From Roseateles amylovorans (GTDB lineage Bacteria; Pseudomonadota; Gammaproteobacteria; Burkholderiales; Burkholderiaceae_C): 64,000 bases of DNA. Below, piece by piece: positions 29,452 to 37,164 of this stretch (within the stretch, counting starts at the first letter, position 1; each line of letters opens with the position of its first letter). The position numbers and the translations under genes were made by a program. The notes below the pieces were generated by a model. That model did no database searches. It was not told where the DNA came from and saw nothing but the letters and a program-made list of their open reading frames with translations. The stretch is taken from positions 930,001 to 994,000 of the forward strand of contig NZ_CP104562.2 in assembly GCF_025398155.2 (NCBI RefSeq), in the 5' to 3' direction.

Positions 29452-30976
29452 TCGACTCGGTCGTCCCGTGGGCGCAGTCCCTGGCGGCCGCGCCTGCCGC
29501 CGCCAGCAGATCGTCGGGATGCACCATCAGATCCCGGACCTGCCTCAGCGTCGGATATTGCTGGCGCACTGCGTCGAAGACCGGATCGTTCAGCAGCTGC
29601 AGCCACACCGCGTGCAGCGGTTGCGGGTCAGCGGTCTCGCCGTCTGTGGCGACGTCGGTGCCCTTGGTGGCCTCGGCCCACTGGCTGGCGAAGGCCACCG
29701 CCGCGGGCGCGGACATCAGTTGCATCCTGCTGGCCGGATTGAGCAGCGGCGGGGTGCGATCGGCCGTTGCATTGCTGCAGTACAGCACTGAGCCAAGCAC
29801 CGACCGGGAGGCGTCGAGCCGATCGTCCTGAGCCGGAGCGCTGCACGGTGGCACCGGCCCTTGGGCCGCGCCCTCGCCCTCGCCCTCGCCCGCGCCGAGG
29901 GTCAACGCGCGCAGCGAGGCGCCGGTCAGGCCGACCTCGCCCTGGTCGCAGGCGAAAGCGTGCACCTCGCCGTCGCTGGCCTGCTGAAGCCGTTGGAGAC
30001 CGCGCTGCAGTTTGTAGACATCGGTCGTGGCCGCGTCGGCGGAGGCCTTGGCTTCCACCAGCAGGCACAGATCCCAGGCCGAGGCGTCGGCGTGGCCTTC
30101 AGCGCGCCGCAGCAACGCCACGTCCCATTCGCTCTTGGCGCCCTGCGGGTCACCCGGGATCGCGCCGGGCACCAGCAGGCCGGTGACGACCCGATAGGGC
30201 GCTGCGGCGTCCTCTTCATTCAACCGACGGGCCACCGCCTCCAGCGCGTGCGAGGCCTGGGCTTCCACCGCCGCGCCGCGCGCCTGCGCACGCGAGCCCC
30301 GCGCATGGGCCTCTGCAGTGCCCGATCGGGGGCCCTGCTGCTGCCACAGCCGCAGGTAGCGTTGAATCCGTTCATCGTGTGCCAACACCGCCAGGCGCTG
30401 AAGGCGATCCACGGCGGTTTCATCGCGCAGGCGTTCCAGCAATCGACGGAGGGCGGGATCGGCACGGACGTCGGGCTGGTCCAGCAGCGCCAGCGCCATC
30501 GGAACGAGGCGTGGCCAGTCCGCCGCTTCGCCGGCGCGGTGGAGTTCAGTCAGCGCGGCCCTCAGCGCGGCATCGGGGCGCCGCCGGGTCTTCTCGGGAT
30601 GCGCAAAGGCGCGGATCGTCGATTGCACGGTGCGCCGATCGGCCGCGGCATGCGCGTTCAGCGAGGCGAATTCCCGAACCACCGGCCATTGATGCTGCAG
30701 CACCATGGCCTGGAACGCGGGATCTCCGCCTTGCGGACGGAGCGCCCCGGCGATCAGCCTGGCCAGTGCGTGGATGAACAGTGCGCGCACGGCCGGCTCG
30801 GGCGTCACACCCTGCACCGTGGCTACCCGTGCCTGATCGATGGCGAAAGCCAATGCCGTGGCCGGGCCTGCCAGGCTGGCCTCATCCAGCGAGGCGGGCA
30901 AGGCAGGGGCGCGGTAGCGTCGGACACAGGCGAGGAGCATCCGGGCCAGCGGGGCAGGCAAGGGGATGGGAGACAT
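29411..30976 (-). CDS. Protein of unknown function with possible nuclease-like motif
   Basis: A 521-residue Ala/Leu/Arg-rich, mostly helical protein with no signal peptide or membrane segment. I do not recognise the family. Residues 283-310 read EWDVALLRRAEG, then WDLCLLVEAKAS: an Asp followed by a hydrophobic strand and Glu-x-Lys, which resembles the core of PD-(D/E)xK nucleases (Asp285, Glu308, Lys310). That is only a motif-level suggestion. The start at 30976 (MSPIPLPAPLARMLLACVRR) is chosen because the longer frame to 31285 only translates tandem repeats (KPTRKPTRKP). It is divergent from eutB and convergent with cynS, overlapping cynS by 41 bp. Confidence 0.7.
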   Translation of the reverse strand: MSPIPLPAPLARMLLACVRRYRAPALPASLDEASLAGPATALAFAIDQARVATVQGVTPEPAVRALFIHALARLIAGALRPQGGDPAFQAMVLQHQWPVVREFASLNAHAAADRRTVQSTIRAFAHPEKTRRRPDAALRAALTELHRAGEAADWPRLVPMALALLDQPDVRADPALRRLLERLRDETAVDRLQRLAVLAHDERIQRYLRLWQQQGPRSGTAEAHARGSRAQARGAAVEAQASHALEAVARRLNEEDAAAPYRVVTGLLVPGAIPGDPQGAKSEWDVALLRRAEGHADASAWDLCLLVEAKASADAATTDVYKLQRGLQRLQQASDGEVHAFACDQGEVGLTGASLRALTLGAGEGEGEGAAQGPVPPCSAPAQDDRLDASRSVLGSVLYCSNATADRTPPLLNPASRMQLMSAPAAVAFASQWAEATKGTDVATDGETADPQPLHAVWLQLLNDPVFDAVRQQYPTLRQVRDLMVHPDDLLAAAGAAARDCAHGTTESISTSCTAGTSRSS

Positions 30977-31087
30977 CCGGTGCGGGCGGGGCGTCGTGGG
31001 GGTGTCGCATTGTGGCGCCGGCGTGGCGCGCAGGCCGGCCCGGTGGAGGTGGGCAACGCACCTGATGACGCTGAGGCCGGTGCCGCG

Positions 31088-31093
31088 TATAAA
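31088..31093 (+). promoter_or_regulatory. Possible -10 element upstream of eutB
   Basis: TATAAA stands out in very GC-rich DNA 122 bases before eutB, directly before a 12-bp tandem repeat. No good -35 box is seen at the right distance, so this is tentative. I looked for a cobalamin riboswitch in 30977-31215 and saw none. Confidence 0.25.
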
Positions 31094-31094
31094 T

Positions 31095-31160
31095 GGCTTC
31101 AATGGCGGCTTCAATGGCGGCTTCCGTGTCGGCTTCCGTGTCGGCTTCCGTGTCGGCTTC
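31095..31160. repeat. Tandem repeat, 12-bp unit, 5 copies plus partial
   Basis: The array has two copies of ggcttcaatggc, three of ggcttccgtgtc, then a partial unit. All units share ggcttc, so the two variants derive from one 12-mer. It lies in the leader between the divergent unknown gene and eutB. Confidence 0.9.
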
Positions 31161-31215
31161 AGTAGCACTCCATTGGCGGGCCTGATCGCTGAGGCAGCGG
31201 CCGAAGCAAAGGCTA

Positions 31216-32685
31216 ATGCAAAGGCCGATGCCGTCGCCAATTCAATCGCTGTCAGACCGGCGCGAGCCGCATCGTTGCAGGGCATCTCTTTTGGGCACCA
31301 CCTATTCCATTCGCGGCCGGACCTATCGGTTTGCGGACCTGAAGTCCTTGATGGCCAAGGCCAGTCCCCGGCGGTCGGGCGACGAACTGGCCGGCATTGC
31401 CGCTGACAGCGAGGCCGAGCGCGCCGCCGCCCAATGCGCCCTGGCGGACCTGCCGCTGCGGCGCTTCCTGGATGAGGCGCTGATCCCCTATGAATCGGAC
31501 GAGGTCACCCGGCTGATCGTCGATGGCCATGACGCGTCGGCCTTCGCCGAACTGGCCCACCTCACCGTGGGCGGTTTCCGCGACTGGCTGCTGCGCACCG
31601 AGACCGACACCGCCGCGCTCAGCCGAGTCACCGCAGGTCTCACGCCGGAGATGGTCGCCGCCGTCTCCAAGCTGATGCGCAACCAGGACCTGATCGCGGT
31701 GGCCCGCAAGCGCCCGGTGGTCACCCGCTTCCGCACGACGGTCGGTCTGCCGGGTCATCTGTCGGTGCGCCTTCAACCGAACCATGCCACCGACGATCCC
31801 AAGGGCATTGCCGCCTCGATGCTGGACGGCCTGATGTACGGCTGCGGGGATGCGCTGATCGGCATCAATCCTGCCTCCGACCATCCGAAGGCGATCGGCG
31901 ACCTGCTGCGGCTGGTGGATGAGCTTCGGCAGCGCCACGACATTCCGACCCAGTCCTGCGTGCTCACCCATGTCACCACCACCCTGGCGGCCATCGAGCA
32001 GGGCGCCCCGGTGGATCTGGTGTTCCAGTCGATCGCCGGCACCGAGAAGGCCAATGCCGGCTTCGGCATCTCGCTGGCCTTGCTGGCCGAAGCGCACGAG
32101 GCCGGCCGGTCGCTCCAACGGGGCACGGTCGGGCAGCAACTGATGTACTTCGAGACCGGGCAGGGCAGTGCGCTGTCGGCCGAGGCGCATCACGGCGTGG
32201 ACCAGCAGACCTGCGAGGTCCGCGCCTATGCGGTGGCGCGTCGCTTCGATCCGTTCCTGGTCAACACGGTGGTGGGGTTCATCGGCCCGGAATATCTCTA
32301 TGACGGCAAGCAGATCATTCGCGCCGGGCTGGAGGATCACTGCTGCGGCAAATTGCTGGGTGTGCCGATGGGCTGCGACATCTGCTACACCAACCACGCC
32401 GAGGCCGACCAGGACGACATGGACACCCTGCTCACCCTGCTCGGCGTGGCCGGCGTCAACTTCATCATGGGTGTGCCGGGGGCGGATGATGTGATGCTCA
32501 ACTACCAGAGCACCTCCTTCCATGACGCGCTGTATGCGCGCGAGGTCCTGGGCCTGCGGCGTGCGCCGGAGTTCGAGGCCTGGCTTCACCGCATGGGCCT
32601 CACCGATGAGCGCGGTGTGCTGCGGCCGGCGGGGAAGGCGCAGCCGCTGCTGACCGGGGCGCGGGACTGGCTGGGCGCGGCATGA
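31216..32685 (+). CDS. eutB: Ethanolamine ammonia-lyase large (alpha) subunit
   Basis: EutB forms the TIM-barrel catalytic subunit of adenosylcobalamin-dependent ethanolamine ammonia-lyase, which makes acetaldehyde and ammonia. Family sequence starts at TTYSIRGRTYRFADLKSLMA and continues through LRSGDELAG-like, LQPNHATDDPKGIAASMLDG and the active-site region (FQSIAGTEKANAGFGISL, MGCDICYTNHAEADQDDMD). The frame starts at ATG 31216 (489 residues). Because homology begins only about 25 residues in, ATG 31228 or TTG 31291 are real alternatives. Only eutBC are present, with no microcompartment shell genes nearby. The stop overlaps the eutC start as ATGA. Confidence 0.95.
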   Translation: MQRPMPSPIQSLSDRREPHRCRASLLGTTYSIRGRTYRFADLKSLMAKASPRRSGDELAGIAADSEAERAAAQCALADLPLRRFLDEALIPYESDEVTRLIVDGHDASAFAELAHLTVGGFRDWLLRTETDTAALSRVTAGLTPEMVAAVSKLMRNQDLIAVARKRPVVTRFRTTVGLPGHLSVRLQPNHATDDPKGIAASMLDGLMYGCGDALIGINPASDHPKAIGDLLRLVDELRQRHDIPTQSCVLTHVTTTLAAIEQGAPVDLVFQSIAGTEKANAGFGISLALLAEAHEAGRSLQRGTVGQQLMYFETGQGSALSAEAHHGVDQQTCEVRAYAVARRFDPFLVNTVVGFIGPEYLYDGKQIIRAGLEDHCCGKLLGVPMGCDICYTNHAEADQDDMDTLLTLLGVAGVNFIMGVPGADDVMLNYQSTSFHDALYAREVLGLRRAPEFEAWLHRMGLTDERGVLRPAGKAQPLLTGARDWLGAA

Positions 32686-33509
32686 GCGAGAAAGCCAGCC
32701 CACCCGATGCCGCCGCATCGACCGCCCCGCCTGAGGATGGCGCACTGGCACGGACTGACCCCGGTGTGGACCCCGATCCGTGGTCCGCATGGCGACGCTT
32801 CACGAATGCGCGCATTGCGCTGGGTCGTACCGGCCATGCCTTGCCGACCGGCCCGCTGCTGGACTTCAAGCTCGCGCATGCGCAGGCCCGGGATGCGGTG
32901 CATCACCCGTTGGACGTGGCGGCGCTCACCCAGGCACTGTCGTCGCGCGGCCATGAGGTCGTGGCGGTGCGCAGCGCGGCGGCTGACCGTGCCGACTACC
33001 TGCGCCGGCCCGACCTGGGCCGCCGGCTCGCCGCCGACAGCCGAGATCAACTGTTGCCGCCGCCCGCGACGCCGGTGGAGCTGCTGTTCGTGATCGCGGA
33101 TGGCCTCTCGGCCACGGCGGCCGGCCGGCAGGCGGTGCCGTTGCTGGACGCGTTGCTGCCGCGATTGAACGACTGGTCGGTCGGGCCGCTGGTCATCGCC
33201 ACCCAGGCCCGGGTGGCGCTGGGCGACGAGATCGCCTCGCTCTGGCGGGCGCGATTCGTGGTGATGCTCATTGGCGAACGTCCCGGCCTGAGCTCGCCGG
33301 ACAGCCTGGGGATCTATCTCACCCACGCGCCGCAGGTCGGATGTCGCGATGCCGATCGCAATTGCATCTCCAATGTGCGACCGGAAGGGCTGGGCTACGC
33401 GGCGGCCGCGCACAAGCTGCACCATCTGCTCACGCAGGCAAGACGGCTGGGGCTGACGGGCGTGACACTGAAGGATGACAGCGATGGGATGCTGGAGCAC
33501 CAGCCATGA
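32682..33509 (+). CDS. eutC: Ethanolamine ammonia-lyase small (beta) subunit
   Basis: A 275-residue EutC, which contributes to cobalamin binding and to the alpha6-beta6 enzyme. Recognisable family segments are DPWSAWRRFTNARIALGRTG, LDFKLAHAQARDAVHHPLD, RPDLGRRLAADS, FVIADGLSATAAGRQAVPLL and the C-terminal NCISNVRPEGLGYAAAAHKL. The first 25 residues are a low-complexity lead. The ATG overlaps the eutB stop, and the stop overlaps the next gene start, so three genes are translationally coupled. Confidence 0.95.
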   Translation: MSEKASPPDAAASTAPPEDGALARTDPGVDPDPWSAWRRFTNARIALGRTGHALPTGPLLDFKLAHAQARDAVHHPLDVAALTQALSSRGHEVVAVRSAAADRADYLRRPDLGRRLAADSRDQLLPPPATPVELLFVIADGLSATAAGRQAVPLLDALLPRLNDWSVGPLVIATQARVALGDEIASLWRARFVVMLIGERPGLSSPDSLGIYLTHAPQVGCRDADRNCISNVRPEGLGYAAAAHKLHHLLTQARRLGLTGVTLKDDSDGMLEHQP

Positions 33510-34141
33510 GTGAGTCGAGAAACTCCGCCTCGCCGGCCGCCACGAGGTCGGCGGCATTGACCGGCACGCTGCAGCGCTGGGATGACGCACGCGGCTTCGG
33601 CTTCATTGCGCCGACCCACGGCGGTCGCGAGTTGTTTGTCCACATCAGCGCGTTCCCGCGCGATGGGTCTCGTCCCACTGTGGGCGAAACCTTGAGCTAT
33701 GCCCTCGGGCGCGGCAAGGACGGCCAACCGCAGGCGGTGGCGGTGGTCCGACACGCCGTGGGCCAGCGACGACCCGAAGCGGCGAAGCCCGCCACGCGAC
33801 CGGCGGGGCGAATGGCCCGGCCCCATCAGGCCGCGCCCCGACGCTCGCCGGCGACCGGCCTTGTCGCACTGGTCTTGATGGCTGCAGCGGTCGGCTATGG
33901 GTTTCATGTCTACCAGAAGGGCCAACGTCCGCCGTTGCCGCTGGCGTCCGAGCGCCCCGCCGAACGGCCCGTCGTGCCAGGGAATGGCGGTGCCCGCGAT
34001 CGGTGTGACGGGCGGCAGTACTGCTCGCAGATGCGCTCCTGCGAGGAGGCCACCTTCTTCCTGCGCAACTGTCCGGGCACCCAGCTGGACGGGGATGGCG
34101 ACGGCGTGCCTTGCGAGTCGCAGTGGTGCGGGGGGAGATAG
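33506..34141 (+). CDS. Cold-shock domain / transmembrane / excalibur-domain fusion
   Basis: A 211-residue three-part protein. A cold-shock (CSD) nucleic-acid-binding domain spans about residues 17-70, with RNP-like motifs RGFGFIAP and LFVHISAF. A basic Pro/Ala linker follows. One membrane helix lies near 117-137 (TGLVALVLMAAAVGYGFHVY). The C-terminal excalibur Ca-binding-type domain (about 165-208) includes YCSQMRSCEEATFFLRNCPG and DGDGDGVPCE with four Cys. The CSD would be cytoplasmic and the excalibur domain periplasmic. It overlaps eutC by 4 bp, yet no link to ethanolamine is known. Confidence 0.85.
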   Translation: MSESRNSASPAATRSAALTGTLQRWDDARGFGFIAPTHGGRELFVHISAFPRDGSRPTVGETLSYALGRGKDGQPQAVAVVRHAVGQRRPEAAKPATRPAGRMARPHQAAPRRSPATGLVALVLMAAAVGYGFHVYQKGQRPPLPLASERPAERPVVPGNGGARDRCDGRQYCSQMRSCEEATFFLRNCPGTQLDGDGDGVPCESQWCGGR

Positions 34142-34217
34142 CGGCAGATTTCACGCAAACCTCACGCCGTACGTTTGGTTCCAGCTTTTTGGCGGGATCG
34201 TTTCTATCATCCGCCGG

Positions 34218-34808
34218 ATGAACTCCCTTTCGACCTTCCTGTCGCGCCAGCCGCGCTCCTCATTGGCCGCAGCGGCCGTGCTGGTCCTGGGCCTGTCCGC
34301 CTGCGGCGGCGGCAGCAGCAACGACAGTGCAGACACCCCCACCAGCGACCCCAGTGCCGTGGCCGGCACCTGCAACCTGCTCAACTTCCAGCAGGAGCTG
34401 ATGACGCGCATCAACGCGCTGCGCGCTGCCGGCGCGGATTGCGGCACCTCCGGCGTCTTCCCCGCCACCACCGCGATGACCTGGAATGCGCAACTGACCC
34501 AGGCGGCCGACGGCCACGCCAAGGACATGGCGGCGAAGAACTACTTCAGCCACACCAGCCAGGACGGCCGCACCATGAGCGACCGGGTCAACGCCACCGG
34601 CTATGCCTGGAGCTCCCTGGGCGAGAACATCGCCGCCGGTCAGCCCACCGTCGAATCGGTGATGGACAGCTGGCGCAACAGCCCCGGCCATTGCGCCAAC
34701 CTGATGAGCGCCAGCTACACCAACGTCGGCGTGTCCTGCCAACTGGCCACGGCCCAAGGCGCGACCTACAGCAAGTACTGGGTCATGAACCTGGGCAAGC
34801 CGCGGTGA
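34218..34808 (+). CDS. CAP/SCP-domain lipoprotein
   Basis: A 196-residue exported lipoprotein. Its signal has lipobox LSAC with Cys29, followed by GGGSS and an Asp/Ser-rich linker. The CAP (SCP/PR1-like) domain starts near residue 50: FQQELMTRINALRAAGADCG, MTWNAQLTQAADGHAKDMA, NYFSHTSQDGRTMSDRV, SLGENIAAGQ, SWRNSPGHCANLMSASYTNVG. The conserved His of YFSHT and of PGHC and the Glu of GEN are present. Bacterial CAP lipoproteins have no agreed function. The 289 bases after it, up to 35098, hold small palindromes (tgtcgaca, cgcaattgcg) but no gene I can support. Confidence 0.9.
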   Translation: MNSLSTFLSRQPRSSLAAAAVLVLGLSACGGGSSNDSADTPTSDPSAVAGTCNLLNFQQELMTRINALRAAGADCGTSGVFPATTAMTWNAQLTQAADGHAKDMAAKNYFSHTSQDGRTMSDRVNATGYAWSSLGENIAAGQPTVESVMDSWRNSPGHCANLMSASYTNVGVSCQLATAQGATYSKYWVMNLGKPR

Positions 34809-35097
34809 TCGTGGCGTGATCCGGCGCCGTCTCGATCAGGCGGCCTGCACATCCCTATGTCGACACATGTCGCATAAACAAGGCGAAACCGCGTTCGCAG
34901 GGACCGGAGCCCCCTAGACCGCAGGTCGCCATCCCTCGCAATTGCGACCCCGTGAGCGTTTAATCAGCCGATCGTCCTGTCGACGTGACCGCGACCACCC
35001 GCGCGCCATGTGCGCCCGCGTCGCCAATCCGCCGACCTCGACGAGCTTGACGCCCGATGCCTTCCCTGAAAGGCATCCCACGATTCACGGAGGAACC

Positions 35098-36138
35098 ATG
35101 CCAGGAGCAGATGCTGACGGCGCGGACGCAGCCGCGCCGCCACCCGTGAGCCTCGCCCACCGGGACGAGATCCGCGGATTCATCCACATCAGCCAGGCCT
35201 GTGCCCGCGTGGCCGAACGATTGCCGGTGGTCGCGGGCTGCCAGGCCAATGTGCTGATCACCGGCGAAACCGGCACCGGCAAGGAAGTCTGTGCCCGCGC
35301 CGTGCACTACCTGTCACCGCGCGCGTCGCGGCCCTGGGTGGCGGTCAACTGCGGCGCATTGCCGGCGGAACTGGTGGAGAACGAACTCTTCGGCCACGCC
35401 CGCGGCGCCTACACCACCGCCCATGCCGCCAGCCCCGGCCTGGTGCGGGAAGCCGAAGGCGGCACGCTCTTCCTCGATGAGGTCGACTCCCTGCCGCTGC
35501 CCGCGCAAGCCAAGCTGCTGCGCTTCCTGCAGGAACGGGAGTACCGACCCATCGGCACCAGCACCACCGTGCGCGCCGACGTGCGGGTCATCGCCGCCAG
35601 CAACAGCGACCTGCCGCAACGCATGCAGCGCGGCCAGTTCCGGCAGGATCTGTTCTTCCGGCTCAATGTGCTGCATCTGCACCTGCCCGCTCTGCGAGAC
35701 CGTCGTGAAGACGTGTCCGTGCTGGCCCAGCATTTCCTGCGTCAATTCGCCCGCGAATACGCGCGCAGTGCGCAGGCGATCTCGCCAGCGGCCCTGCTCA
35801 AATTGCTGCGACACGATTGGCCCGGCAACGTCCGGGAACTCAGCCATGTGATCGAACGCGCAGTGTTGCTGTCGACAGGGCCGATCCTGGAACCGCGCGA
35901 CATCGACATCGATCTCGCCTGCATCGAGCCCGCCGTGCCGGAAGAAGCCTCGTTCCGCGTGGCCAAAATGCGGGTGGTGGATCGATTCGAGCGCGGCTAT
36001 GTGGAACAGCTGCTGTCGGTGCACGGCGGCAATGTGACCCACGCCGCCATGGCCGCGAAGAAGGATCGACGCGCGTTCTTTGAGTTGATCCGCAAGCATG
36101 GGATCGATCCTCAGCGGTTTCGGTCGTCGGTGCCCTGA
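35098..36138 (+). CDS. Sigma-54 activator (AAA+ enhancer-binding protein), likely regulator of the injection-system operon
   Basis: A 346-residue enhancer-binding protein made of an AAA+ domain and a DNA-binding domain, with only about 25 residues before the AAA+ core and so no receiver or sensor domain. Walker A is GETGTGKE (56-63), Walker B GGTLFLDEVD (121-130), with arginine-finger segment FRQDLFFRLNVL and sensor II region WPGNVRELSHVIERAV. The sigma-54 contact loop reads GAYTTA (103-108) instead of GAFTGA, which is unusual. A Fis-like helix-turn-helix ends the protein (GGNVTHAAMAAKKDRRAFFE). The ATG has GGAGGA six to eleven bases upstream. A sigma-54 promoter lies before the next operon. 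Confidence 0.92.
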   Translation: MPGADADGADAAAPPPVSLAHRDEIRGFIHISQACARVAERLPVVAGCQANVLITGETGTGKEVCARAVHYLSPRASRPWVAVNCGALPAELVENELFGHARGAYTTAHAASPGLVREAEGGTLFLDEVDSLPLPAQAKLLRFLQEREYRPIGTSTTVRADVRVIAASNSDLPQRMQRGQFRQDLFFRLNVLHLHLPALRDRREDVSVLAQHFLRQFAREYARSAQAISPAALLKLLRHDWPGNVRELSHVIERAVLLSTGPILEPRDIDIDLACIEPAVPEEASFRVAKMRVVDRFERGYVEQLLSVHGGNVTHAAMAAKKDRRAFFELIRKHGIDPQRFRSSVP

Positions 36139-36153
36139 GTTGTTCGGGGCTCT

Positions 36154-36179
36154 GACGCCGTGGAGGCGTCTGACGTTTT
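36154..36179 (+). terminator. Possible terminator after the sigma-54 activator gene
   Basis: A 6-bp stem gacgcc/ggcgtc with a 5-base loop is followed by tgacgtttt, 15 bases after the stop at 36138. It is short but correctly placed, and would separate the activator gene from the injection-system operon. Confidence 0.4.
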
Positions 36180-36206
36180 GGGGCTTTTGCGGTTCTGCGG
36201 TTTTGC

Positions 36207-36262
36207 GCTTTGACGCTTTGACGCTTTGACGCTTTGACGCTTTGACGCTTTGACGCTTTGAC
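36207..36262. repeat. Tandem repeat, 8-bp unit gctttgac, 7 copies
   Basis: Seven exact copies are followed by a degenerate gctgtgaa. The array lies at the start of the 703-base gap between the activator gene and the injection-system operon. Confidence 0.95.
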
Positions 36263-36454
36263 GCTGTGAAGCGTTGAAACTCACGCATGCAGCGACCCAG
36301 CACGGTCCGGGAGGACCGGCACCCACCGTCCGCTCAGACGCTCCGCATTCGCTCCCGGTGGGCACCGGTCCTCCCTGACCACAGCCACCCAGCTCCTCCC
36401 CCACGCGTCCTGCAAACGATCGGGCATCTTCCAGACATCTCTATCTCCATCTTC

Positions 36455-36520
36455 GACGTTGACGTTGACGTTGACGTTGACGTTGACGTTGACGTTGACG
36501 TTGACGTTGACGTTGACGTC
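36455..36520. repeat. Tandem repeat, 6-bp unit gacgtt, 10 copies plus gacgtc
   Basis: Ten exact hexamers and a final variant form a second repeat array in the same gap. The unit is three codons' worth of two residues in each frame, but no gene uses it. Its period of 6 gives an AT-containing step pattern that is unusual in this GC-rich DNA. Confidence 0.95.
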
Positions 36521-36593
36521 GCGTGGTGATTGCAGTGCAAGTGAGTGCGCTGCTGCGATTGCGCCTGAGTGTGCAGTGGACGCCGCGTGGGCA

Positions 36594-36733
36594 GACAAAT
36601 TCACCCAGTCCCGCGGACAAAAACCTCCTCCCGACTTTTCCGCCCTGCGTGCGCCTGTGCGTCTCTGAACGTGCTCCCCAAGACCTGGCAGGCCGTGGGA
36701 TTCGGGTGGCGCGAGGTGGACAAATTCATCCTG
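36594..36733 (+). promoter_or_regulatory. Repeated motif, candidate activator sites upstream of the sigma-54 promoter
   Basis: gacaaattcaccc (36594-36606) and gacaaattcatcc (36719-36731) are near-identical and 125 bases apart. A weaker relative, ggacaaaaacctcc, starts at 36615. The second copy extended by one base (ggacaaattcatcc) is an imperfect dyad, 10 of 14 positions symmetric. They lie about 65-205 bases upstream of the -24/-12 element, the usual zone for enhancer-binding protein sites. The binding role is inferred. Confidence 0.45.
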
Positions 36734-36797
36734 CCCGATCGGTGAAGCGGCGTGAAGTTCTTCATGGAAATCAAGGACTTGCAGATGACGGTCCGCC

Positions 36798-36813
36798 TGG
36801 CACAGGGCTTGCG
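36798..36813 (+). promoter_or_regulatory. Sigma-54 (-24/-12) promoter of the injection-system operon
   Basis: TGGCAC at 36798-36803, five bases, then TTGC at 36809-36812. This matches the sigma-54 consensus TGGCAC-N5-TTGC exactly, with GG and GC twelve bases apart. Transcription would start near 36823, about 19 bases before the ATG at 36842. A sigma-54 activator gene is the nearest gene upstream, which strengthens the call. Confidence 0.8.
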
Positions 36814-36841
36814 ATCCTTCCGTGACACGAGTCCTTGAGAC

Positions 36842-37156
36842 ATGGCCGACGCCTCACATTCCCGGGCGATCACGCAAGCGCTGGTTCACTACCTTCGCGC
36901 CAGCCCGCAAGCGTCGGACACCGCCGAGGGGATTCGCCTGTGGTGGCTCGATCCCGCTTTGGAGGTGACGATGGAACAGCTTCAGACGGCCCTCGATGAA
37001 CTGCGCAGCTGCGGGTTGATCGAGGAGTCGCATGCCGCCGACGGCCGCCGCCGCTATCGCCGCATCGGCACCGACGCGCAGTTCGACGCCTGGCTGGCCA
37101 GGGGCGCCAGCCCCACCCGGCACAACGGCGACGCCACCCCGCCGTCGCAAGGCTGA
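36842..37156 (+). CDS. Small winged-helix-like protein, first gene of the injection-system operon
   Basis: A 104-residue protein: AITQALVHYLRASPQASDTA, EGIRLWWLDPALEVTMEQLQ, TALDELRSCGLIEESHAADG, RRRYRRIGTD. The helix-helix-helix-hairpin pattern ending in a basic RRRYRRI strand looks like a winged helix. The last 20 residues are disordered. I do not recognise a named family. It lies directly after the sigma-54 promoter and 8 bases before the cap-protein gene, so it could be an operon regulator or a small assembly factor. Confidence 0.7.
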   Translation: MADASHSRAITQALVHYLRASPQASDTAEGIRLWWLDPALEVTMEQLQTALDELRSCGLIEESHAADGRRRYRRIGTDAQFDAWLARGASPTRHNGDATPPSQG

Positions 37157-37164
37157 CCACCGCC

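Noticed and set aside
30977..31215. Cobalamin riboswitch before eutB
   Set aside because: No B12-box-like motif or suitable fold was seen; the leader is mainly a 12-bp tandem repeat.
30977..31285. N-terminal extension of the unknown minus-strand gene (KPTRKPTRKP region)
   Set aside because: It only translates the 12-bp tandem repeat and would run into the eutB leader and start; the ATG at 30976 begins an ordered sequence.
36752..36838. 28-codon ORF (GTG start) just before the first eCIS gene
   Set aside because: It contains the sigma-54 promoter and would end where the operon transcript begins; no ribosome-binding site supports it. It could be a gene remnant.
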